Origin: Rhizoclosmatium globosum | Taxonomy: Eukaryota > Chytridiomycota > Chytridiomycetes > Chytridiales > Chytriomycetaceae | Length of the DNA: 64,000 bases | Direction of reading: 5' to 3' | Assembly (NCBI GenBank): GCA_002104985.1 | Contig: MCGO01000088.1 | Span: 1 to 64,000 of the forward strand | In this document: positions 55,589 through 64,000 of the stretch, in pieces | Numbering within the stretch: the first letter of the stretch is position 1 | Layout of the letters: the number at the start of each line of letters is the position of its first letter | Program-made: the position numbers and the translations under genes | The notes under the pieces: model-generated | Told to the model about the DNA's origin: nothing | The model's database searches: none | The model's input: only the letters and a program-made list of their open reading frames with translations

Positions 55589-55979
55589 GCTTCTTTGATG
55601 TTTCTTGTGGATCTTTTGTTTTTCTTGCAGTTGTTTTTTTCTTGTTATACCGCACCTCTACTTGCTTGTTCCTCGTATTTGACTCTCATATGATTTCGTA
55701 AATAAAATCCCTGTTTCCTCTTATTTTAATTGAATTTATAGTTCTGATTCGGTGTTCTTGAACATGCCTCTTCCGGCACAAGCACTAACTCATCAATGAC
55801 AATTCACAACCAAAAGCTTTTCACAGTGACTCAAGGAAAAGGCTTGAATAGATATCACGCAGAACATCAATGACTGAACCGAAATGAAAGAACCTGAGTA
55901 GAACCTCAACTCTGCACCCATAAAAACAACCCTCCTTGTCTTGCAAACACCAACAAAACAAAAACAAGTCTGAAAAAAC

Positions 55980-57038
55980 ATGGCTATGAATCCAAAGCAA
56001 AAGCTAATCGCTCTCGCCACACTCGTTTTTCTCTTCATTTCCATCATTGTCGGAGGCCTTACCGCAATCAGTGTATCTTCGAAAAAGTCTGCCGATGGAC
56101 GAATGAACTACTACGTCGATTCAAATGCAAACTTGACTCTTGCTTCCATCGACGATAACACACCAATCACCTTCGCTCAAATCGAGGCGGCGATGTTCAG
56201 CCTTGATGTTTTAAAGAATGAAGCAAAACTAATGCTGAACTTTGAGTTGTTTGGTGCGACCCTCTATCGTTTGATTGTTCTGTCTTTTCTAACATGCTAC
56301 TTGAAGGAGCCCTTAATGCAAGAAATAACAATGGTTCTAAACCTTTACAAGACACCTACTCTCAGTCTCCATACAACATCAATTTGACTATTGGGACTCA
56401 ATTCTTTAGTTTTCCTGCAAACCGACCGCTAATTTCACAACCTGTGACTCTCATTATTGGTGGAGAGGTTAACAAGTACCCATTTGATACGCTTTATATT
56501 GGTTACGTGATGGTATGTACCGAGTACTTTATTGTTGCCAAGATATTAAATTGCTGAATAGTATGGCTCGTATGCGCTTCCAGGACAAGTCAGTCAGCCT
56601 TTGAAGATCAACTTAATTCAAGATGGACTGCCTACAGGCTACCAAGTTTCATATAGCGCCATCCTTGACGATGACACCGACACGGAAATCACAGCTATTG
56701 GTTGCATTACACGGACAGCCACTATTCGAACAATCTCCGTGTTTTTTGCTCTCCTAATGTGGGGTCTCGCATTTTCATGCGCAATTTATACAGCAAGTGT
56801 ATATGTCTTTGAAAAGAAGGCTGAGCCACCCATTTTAGGCTTCCACATTGCCCTTCTGTTTGCGATGCCAGCTGTAAGGAATGCCATGCCACTCGCGCCA
56901 CCTGTTGGATGCTTGATTGATCAAATGGTGCTTGTGTGGGTGATGATGATTTTGGCATGTTGTGTTCTTGCCCTGTTTATGAAACTTATATTTCAGACTG
57001 CTGATGGAGGGTTTAAGAAGCTAGTTACTGTAGTATAG
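55980..57038 (+). CDS. DUF4436-type membrane protein
   Basis: One N-terminal transmembrane helix (LIALATLVFLFISIIVGGLT), an extracellular domain with FAQIEAAMFSLDVLKNEAKL, NINLTIGTQFFSFPANRPLI, YPFDTLYIGYV and INLIQDGLPTGYQVSYSAIL, then three closely spaced C-terminal helices (TISVFFALLMWGLAFSCAIY; LGFHIALLFAMPAVRNAMPL; VLVWVMMILACCVLALFMKL). The block FAMPAVRNAMPLAPPVGCLI is the signature of the fungal DUF4436 family. The molecular function of that family is not established. Exon junctions lie at about 56260-56292 and 56510-56563. Confidence 0.8.
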
Positions 57039-57286
57039 AGATCATAATAAAACGCATTTATTAGTAAGTTTCTATAACCTTCTATTAGAGCCAGAGATGA
57101 AGTCTGATCACCACCGACTTGACTCACACATCAAATGCAGCGAAACTGAATGAAAGAAGTGGCGTCCTTCACCCATCTCCAGTGTGGACTCTTGTGACTC
57201 AGAATTATGCCAGCGGAAACTCAAAGTCGGATAAACTCGGGATGCAATAAGAGATGGCATTTTTTCTCCACCCAAAACACACAACA

Positions 57287-58784
57287 ATGCAGCTCAAGTA
57301 CCTTTCCGGCTTTGGCAACGAATTCGCAACTGAAGCGCTTGAAGGAGCACTTCCCGAGGGTGAGTCCCCTGGATCGGAGAAGGGATGAAGGGGGGGAAGC
57401 TGATCGCATTCGCCAGGCCAAAACTCGCCCCAGGTCTGTGCGTACGGGCTCTACGCCGAACAGATCAGCGGCACCGCCTTCACGGCTCCGCGCGGCCACA
57501 ACCAGCGCACGTGGGTGTACCGCATCCGCCCATCTGTCAGCCATCTTCCGTACCAGCCAGCCGCCGACGAGAAGGCGCCAAAGCTGTGCACTGTTGCTGG
57601 TACGTTCTTTCTTGGTTTTATAAGCTTATTCAGGCATTTGGTCGCTAAACGGGTGTACAGCCGATTCCCTCGTTACTACACCAAACCAGCTCCGTTGGTC
57701 TCCTTTTGCCCTCCCAGCTGAAGGCTCGAAGGTCACCTTTGTGCAGGGTCTCAAGACTGTCGCTGGATGCGGCGACCCAAGCACTCGTGCTGGAATCGCT
57801 ACTATTGTCTACACTGCCAACCAGAGTATGTCTCCGTTGAGAGAGGCTTTCTACAACGCCGATGGAGACTTCTTGATTGGTGAGTATCAAGCTTATAGTA
57901 ACAAATGGCATTAAATCGCTATTCTAGTTCCACAACAAGGACGTCTCGAAATTCGCACTGAAATGGGTCTGCTCCACGTTTCACCCACCGAAATTGTCGT
58001 GATTCCACGCGGAATTAAGTTCTCTGTTGATCTTCCAGATGGTCCATCTCGTGGTTACATTCTCGAGACCTTCGATCGTCACTGGGAGCTTCCAGACTTG
58101 GGCCCAATTGGTGCAAACGGTCTTGCCAACCCACGCGACTTCCTCGCTCCTGTTGCTGCATACGAAGACATTGACACTGGAGCACCATTCACAATCTACA
58201 GCAAGTACCAAGGCTCCTACTTCCAGCTCTCTCAAATCCACTCTCCATTCGATGTCGTTGCCTGGCACGGAAACTACACTCCCTTCAAATACGATCTCAA
58301 GAAATTCAACACCATCAACACAGTCTCGTTTGACCACCCTGACCCATCCATCTACACAGTCTTGACTGTCAAGTCTGGAAACCCAGGTGTGGCATTAGCA
58401 GACTTTGTCATCTTCCCACCAAGATGGATGGTTGCCGAAAACACTTTCCGTCCACCCTGGTTCCACCGTAACTGCATGTCCGAGTTCATGGGTCTTATTT
58501 CTGGTGGTTACGACGCCAAGGCCGAAGGATTCTTGCCAGGCGGTGCGTCCTTGCACAGTGCATTCTCCGCACACGGTCCAGACACGACCACATTCATCAA
58601 CGCGTCCAAGGAAGAGTTGAAGCCAATCAAGTTGAGACCTGATGGTCTTGCCTTCATGTTTGAGAGTTCGTTGATGATGAGTCCAAGCAAGTGGGCTCTT
58701 GAAGATTGTGGAACTGCTCTGCAGAAGGAGTATTACAGTGTTTGGCAGGGTATGCCAAAGCTTTTCAACCCAAACAAGAAGTAA
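57287..58784 (+). CDS. HGD: homogentisate 1,2-dioxygenase
   Basis: Fe(II) enzyme opening the ring of homogentisate in tyrosine and phenylalanine catabolism (EC 1.13.11.5). Starts [20 protein letters not shown]; then [120 protein letters not shown] and [20 protein letters not shown] (His of FHRN and Glu of SEFMG are iron ligands), then [15 protein letters not shown] (third ligand) to the stop. Five or so exons; the region around 57605-57725 holds a short intron and [13 protein letters not shown] sequence. No neighbouring genes of the same pathway were seen. Confidence 0.95.
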
Positions 58785-58988
58785 AATACACAATTCTAAG
58801 GAGAGTCAAATAAAAGCTCTGCTCATTTAATACATCGAAGTTTAAGATATATAGTCGATTTGATTGCCTTTGAAAAAATAACCCGGTTGTCTTTCGTGAT
58901 GAGCGGAGAACTGTGAACAATTGCTCCATTGTTTCACTTTTGAGTTGATGTCCGCGGAAGCCCAAGTAGCACGTCCACTTCCCGAGCA

Positions 58989-59633
58989 ATGGACCCTACC
59001 AGCAATCCAAAATACTATGCCACGTTTGCGGAATCCTATGAGCAGAAGTTGCAGCTGCACCTGCGAAATGGCCCGCCCCACAAACAGTAGGCGATTGGGC
59101 GTTCCAATACCTTCAAAACCATCACCCCAAACAGCCCCAAACTCCGCGTTCTTGACGTAGGCTGTGGAACGGGACGCGCCTCAGCCGCTTTTTCAACCGA
59201 TCCCACAAAGTTTTCCGTCACTGGAATCGACGCGTCCCCAGAAATGATGCAAAAAGCGCGCGAGAGTTATCCCTTGTTTGATTCGTTGCAGGTTCTGGAT
59301 CTTGAGTCGTCTGAATCGTGGATAGAGTTTTTTAAGGATGGGGAACGGTTTGATGCAGTGATTTCGTCGGGGGTGTTTGATTTCATTCGTGATCCGTTGG
59401 GGCTTCTGGGGCGATGTAGGGATGTTTGTAGAGAGGGTGGGTGTTGTGTTGTTACGGTGCCTGTGAATACGTTGAGTAGTGATACGTTGTTGTTTACTCA
59501 AGAGCAGCAGGAAGGGTTTATGACATCTGTAGGATGGAAAATTGCGCAGAAGGAAGAGATTTTTGGGTATGAACACAGTGGAGAAGTTGTTACTTATTGT
59601 TGCTACTTATTGGTTCAAGATGACTCCAAATAA
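58989..59633 (+). CDS. class I SAM-dependent methyltransferase (apparent frameshifts)
   Basis: Starts MDPTSNPKYYATFAESYEQK, shifts frame to KWPAPQTVGDWAFQYLQN, then to ITPNSPKLRVLDVGCGTGRA (motif I, SAM binding), VTGIDASPEMMQKARESYP (motif post-I), FDAVISSGVFDFIRDPLGLL (motif II/III). Substrate unknown; the D-x-GCGTG-x-S form with SSGVFDFIRD resembles small-molecule and Williams-Beuren-type methyltransferases. Two one-base shifts near 59070 and 59115 are consistent with the indel pattern of the window. The last 300 bp are in one clean frame. Confidence 0.8.
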
Positions 59634-59870
59634 ATGACGAGGAGAGAAGGACATCCTACTAAAATGGTGATTCGAAGCGGAAATGGGCCGGATCTTCCTT
59701 TCTTCATTATCTCAGCAATTATTCAACCAAAAGAACCAGGAATGCTCTCATTTGTTCTTAAATTGCTGATCGGTAATGAGGAAATGACAACAGTACCAAC
59801 ACACCACATCCCAAAAAAGGCCTTAAATGCAGAAACGAGGCGGTGCCTTGCTTTTTCAAAACCAGAAGAA

Positions 59871-61081
59871 ATGAGTGTCCTCGCCTTGTTGGCTCTTGCC
59901 TCCACAGTGATTGCTGTTCCTGTCACTCCAGCCCCAGTGAGTACAACGCTTGACCAAAGGCCCCAAAAAGCCGACACCAAAAAAGCCCGATTTGTAAAAA
60001 TGAAAAAACACAGGTGATCAAGAACGTCATCACATTCGGAGACAGTCTTAGTGACAACGGAAACCTCTTTGCTCAGTACAAGTTCCCTCCTGCTCCGTAC
60101 TTCAAAGGTCGTTTCTCGAACGGTCCAACTTGGGTTGAACAGCTTCTGGGTTTTTGGGGAATGCTTCGTTGTATGACTACGCTTATGGTGGTGCTTGCGC
60201 GAATGTGACAAACGCTGTTGGATCCAACTTGACGGGCACTCCGATTGTTGCTTCCACGATCCCTGATATCTTTGCGCAGTATGCATTGTATCAGAAGGAT
60301 TCGGCACTAAAGGGTTGAAGCTTGAAGAGACTTTGTTTACTGTGTTTGCTGGGGTAACGATGTCAACTACGTTTTTGATAGAAAGGGAACCCCCGATGTT
60401 GTCTCTATTGCAGGTAAGGTTCAAAACACTGAAAAAATTCAAGAAGTAACCACTCTTATAATGCCACAGGATCCGTCGTCCACTTGTCGGTCTCATTGCC
60501 AAATCGGCGGAAAGCAGATCCTTGTGACAAACCTTCCCCCACTCCACTTGTCTCCACGCATGAGACCATTCGCCGCCCTCGCCGAAAACATAAAGAAGCT
60601 CGTTGACGGATACAACCTCGTCCTTTCCAGAGGTCTCGCCCAAGTCCGTACCGCATTCCCCGGCACTACCATCACCATCAACGATATGAACGGACTTTTG
60701 ACGTACATTTCGACTGAAGAGGGAGGCAAGTTCTTTGGATTCACAAACACGACCGATGCTTGCTTGAAGAGTGGAAGTATATGTGCTGAGGTTGAGAAGA
60801 CTTTCTTCTGGGATGGGTTGCATCCTTCTACTCGTGGACAAGGATTTGTTGCTCAGTACGCGTACAACCAAGTGTTTGGATTTGATGGGTATTTGAAGCC
60901 TGTTGTTACTACTGCCAGTACTACCACTGTTGCTGCTACTTCTGCTGCTACTTCTGCTGCTACCAGTGTTGTCCCAGCTTACTCTGCTCCACCAGCTGCC
61001 ACCGGTGTCTTGTATTCTGGATCCGAGAAGTTGAAGGCTGGGCTTATTGCAGTTGCTTTTGGATTCATGTTTTTGATTTAG
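59871..61081 (+). CDS. secreted GPI-type GDSL esterase/lipase
   Basis: Signal peptide [20 protein letters not shown] in exon 1, then after a 72-nt intron [20 protein letters not shown] (GDSL block with nucleophile Ser), [55 protein letters not shown] (block III Asn), [13 protein letters not shown] and [20 protein letters not shown] (catalytic Asp and His). A Ser/Thr/Ala-rich stalk ([20 protein letters not shown]) and a C-terminal [20 protein letters not shown] tail suggest a GPI anchor to the wall or membrane. Frame changes near 60150-60340 and 60510 look like indels. The LYSG before the hydrophobic end recalls the mini-protein family at 25-28 kb. Confidence 0.88.
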
Positions 61082-61259
61082 ACTTGAATACCACTCCTTT
61101 CCTTTTTATCATTAGAAATAAAGTTGTTGTGCAGTTCTTCCAGATTAACTGAACAGTTACTTTTAAATCGTTCCTTCTTTCTTTTTTTCTAACCAACACC
61201 CAAGAGATGGAGTTACCACCTCAAACCCGACCCAAACTGTAACCATATCCCACTCATCC

Positions 61260-63152
61260 TCCATAACACTTAACTCCTCCTTACTCCAAATCAGCACCAC
61301 ATCCTCAAAGACCTCCACCGCCACGCCAAAAAAGCTCGAACCTTCGAAACAGCCAAACTCGTCCGCAAACTCAAAACATTCCAAACAAAACTCGATTCAA
61401 CGCCGAAATGTTCCGCCTCAGTAAAGGAGACCCGTGCGAAGGAGGTTAAGAAGGCAGAGCGCGATGTTGGATTGATCAAGGTACACACTCTCATAAAAAA
61501 CAGGAGTATATCAATCGGGAAAACTAACATCAATTTATTGTTGGAACAGACAATCAATCTGCATCAGTTATCCTACACTGCCTTCACAACCGCCTTGGAC
61601 TTCAACCACCTCCCTCAACTGCCCCTCTCGCTGCCGAAGAACACAAAACAATCACATCGCAATCCGAACCAGATGAACCGGCCTCAACACCTTCCGATTC
61701 CGTCACGGATAAAGACGCAGTAAACCGACTTGGCGCAAGGATCATTGAAACGACGGAATTCAAACGCGCACTTGAAACTGGGATTGAAGATTTACGAAAG
61801 ATTCTGCAGAGCAGTGGTGGGGGAATGGGGAGCTGGGAAGGTTGGAGAGGAGGGAGTCAAGAAAGTCAAGTTGACGCAGAAGGAGAGGAAGGCTTTGAAT
61901 AAGAAGAGGAAGTTGGAAGCTATGCAGCAGAATGGTAAGGATGATGAGGATGAGGTGGTGAAGGCGATGAGGAGGATGAAGGACCGGTGGAAAGTATGTC
62001 AAGCCCAGGTAATTAACGCGTTTATGTTTGGGTTATCTTTATAATTGTACATGTACTCAAAAAACGTATTGTAGGCAAGCGATGACGATAACGATGATCC
62101 AATGGATGTGGACGTCGGCAAACTCCAATCACCAACAAAGAAACCAACCAAAGCCATACCAACAAAGACATCTTCATCCACCGCATCTGCAAAGTCAAAA
62201 CCAACTCCCAAGGCAGTACCGTCGTCTGCTCCCTCGAAACCATCTTCAAAAGCATCATCAAAAATGGAATCCGCGTTTTTGGAAACTCTGGGCGGGGATA
62301 CACTTTCAGACGTGGAATTCTCTGATTTCTCTGAAGACGACGAAATACCTGGCGCAAAGCAGCTGGAAAAGAAGAGCAAGACGAGTAAAAAAGATGAACC
62401 CAAAAAGAAAAAGAGGCCAGGCAGAGGCAGAGACAAGCGTAAGTTGTGTTTTCGCCTCTTTCGGGTGTTATTGTAATTTATTTGTATTTTCGTAGGATGT
62501 GGGAAGAACAGTATGGAAAGAAGGCGAACCATATTGTAAACAGAGAACTCACTCTCGTCAACAAAATCAAAAAAGCACCTGTTGCCGCACCTGTCGTTGA
62601 CGAAAAGCTTCATCCATCTTGGGCTGCCAAGAAGGCGCAAAAGTTGCAGATTTCGGCTGTACCTGCTGGAAAAAAGATTAGCTTTGGGGATGACGGAAGT
62701 GCTGGAGTCACGGCGACGAATCAACCAAGAAAGCAGCCGCGCCAGCTGTCGTCGAAGAGAATTACATCCCTCGTGGGCAGCAAAGAAGGCGCAGAAGTTG
62801 CAGATTTCAGCTGTTCCTGCAGGAAAGAAGATTACATTTGGCGATGATTCTGGATCATCAAAGAAGCCGGAACCTGTCGATGAAAAACTGCATCCGTCAT
62901 GGGCAGCCAAGAAAAGCAAAGTGCTGCGATTGGAGGTGCAACTGGAACAAAGGTTGTCTTTGGGGATGATGACGCGAAGGCAGCCTCTCCTCCTCCCAAA
63001 AAGCCGCAGATAAGAAAGCATTCGCGAAACTACACCCAAGCAACCAGAACCTGTGGATGAGAAGCTGCATCCATCGTGGGCGGCTAAAAAGAAACAAAGC
63101 GCGGCGATTGGTGGAGCGACAGGGACGAAAGTTGTATTTGGAGATGATGATT
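61260..63152 (+). CDS. BUD22: BUD22/SRFBP1-family protein with repeated C-terminal motif
   Basis: Nucleolar 40S-biogenesis factor family. N-terminal part HHILKDLHRHAKKARTFETA and KLVRKLKTFQTK matches the BUD22 start; later LGARIIETTEFKRALETGIE, RKALNKKRKLEAMQQNG, acidic SDVEFSDFSEDDEIPGAKQ and basic KKRPGRGRDK, then WEEQYGKKANHIVNRE. The C terminus normally ends once in LHPSWEAxK...GKKITFDD. Here that unit occurs about four times: at about 62600, 62757, 62880 and 63055 (DEKLHPSWAAKKAQKLQISA ... GKKISFGDD; LHPSWAAKKKQSAAIGGATG ... KVVFGDDD). Frame changes near 61860, 62750 and 62930-63010 and an unresolved start codon limit the model. Confidence 0.8.
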
Positions 63153-63507
63153 AGAGTCTAGTGAAATTAATTATAAGTAAAGTGTATGCTCTAGTAATGT
63201 TCAGTTGTGTTAGTGTGAAGGCGTTCAAGGTGACTTGTCTCTCTTGTTCTCCCCTGTTTTCATTCCAATAAGTACGTACACCGTCACCACCATCACCACC
63301 CACCCACGACGACCTGAGCCATCTAGTCCGAGCCATTGAAGCTATGCGTGTCAACAGAGAGGATACTACGTAGTAGGATGGATGCGGATGGACTGATGGA
63401 CTGGAGGACAGCAGATGTCGCACTCCTGACTGTACACCAGTATACTAAACACCAACCTCTCTCCAAAAACAGCCAGTCCTTGCACGGTTCCGAAACCAAA
63501 CCTTAAA
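63153..63507. other. intergenic upstream of uS2
   Basis: About 355 bp between the BUD22 stop and the uS2 start; presumably the ribosomal-protein promoter. No gene seen. Confidence 0.5.
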
Positions 63508-64000
63508 ATGTCCGCCTCCCCAGCCATTCTTGCCCCAACCGAGCAGGACATCACGTCCCTCCTCGCCGCCCAGTCCCACATCGGAACAAAGAACTTGAAC
63601 GTGCACATGCAGCCATACGTGTGGAAGCGCCGTGCCGACGGTGTGCACATCATCAACATCGGCAAGACCTACGAGAAGATGGTCCTTGCCGCCGTATCAT
63701 TGCCGCCGTTGAGAACCCTGCCGACATCTGTGTCGTCTCTGCCCGTCCATACGGTCAACGTGCTGCCCTCAAGTTTGCCAACTACACCGGTGCCCAGGCT
63801 ATTGCCGGCCGCTTCACCCCCGGTACCTTCACCAACTACATCACCCGTACCTTCAGAGAGCCCCGCTTGATCATCGTCACTGACCCACGTACCGACCACC
63901 AGGCCATCAAGGAGGCCTCCTACGTCAACATCCCTGTCATTGCCTTTGCTGACTGTGACGCCCCACTCAAGTTTGTTGACTGTGTTATCCCAACCAACAA
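63508..64000 (+). CDS. RPS0: small-subunit ribosomal protein uS2 (RPSA), 5' part
   Basis: Starts [20 protein letters not shown], then [20 protein letters not shown] and [20 protein letters not shown]. One base is missing near 63690-63693 (GCCGCCGTATC where GCCGCCCGTATC is expected), after which the conserved sequence resumes: [80 protein letters not shown]. The gene continues past the window edge. Since uS2 is essential and otherwise near-invariant, the shift is most likely a sequence error. Confidence 0.95.

Overview
The window is eukaryotic nuclear DNA, most likely from a zoosporic (chytrid-type) fungus. Genes are compact and carry many short GT-AG introns of about 45-100 nt. Fungal markers are mL60 (the fungus-specific mitoribosomal protein), two SHO1-like osmosensor proteins, a DUF4436 membrane protein and many Pro/Ala-rich or GPI-type surface proteins. 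A LRRC51 homologue (a protein of ciliated lineages) and kanadaptin point to a flagellated, early-diverging fungus rather than a yeast or mould. The lineage is inferred from gene content alone.

Layout. 1-1.6 kb: no gene recognised. 1.6-10.3 kb: 3' part of a multi-pass membrane protein, ornithine decarboxylase, LRRC51, triosephosphate isomerase, long-form tRNase Z. 10.7-23 kb: three paralogous secreted proteins, a proline-rich FH1-like protein, tRNA-Val, tRNA-His, an MDR oxidoreductase and a homeodomain protein. 23-28 kb: kanadaptin and three tandem Ala/Pro/Val-rich mini-proteins. 29-34.5 kb: eL41, a 3-hydroxyisobutyrate-dehydrogenase-like enzyme, mL60 and ER GRP170. 34.7-47.2 kb: a mobile-element island. 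47.2-64 kb: tRNA-His, VPS25, NTMT1, Pol5/MYBBP1A, two SHO1-like genes, DUF4436, homogentisate dioxygenase, a methyltransferase, a GDSL esterase, BUD22/SRFBP1 and the start of uS2/RPSA.

The island is the most interesting part. It holds (i) a 0.67-kb terminal-inverted-repeat element with a 9-bp target duplication; (ii) a 5.46-kb Crypton-like element that splits a tRNA-Phe(GAA) gene and consists almost entirely of one seven-exon tyrosine-recombinase gene of about 1,549 codons; and (iii) a 5.58-kb PAT/Ngaro-type YR retrotransposon with split direct repeats A1-ORFs-B1A2-B2 and a CAT core at all three junctions. In (ii), the only in-frame ATG of the first exon in the integrated state is supplied by the antisense strand of the host tRNA. 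Joining the two element ends in a circle would instead supply an in-frame ATG and an AT-rich upstream region from the element's other end.

Several conserved genes (TPI, tRNase Z, mL60, uS2, the oxidoreductase, the methyltransferase) carry apparent single-base frameshifts, many of them missing bases in short homopolymers. I read these mainly as indel errors in a draft long-read assembly, so frame breaks in less conserved genes should be treated with caution. By contrast, the Crypton-like gene is open across all seven exons.
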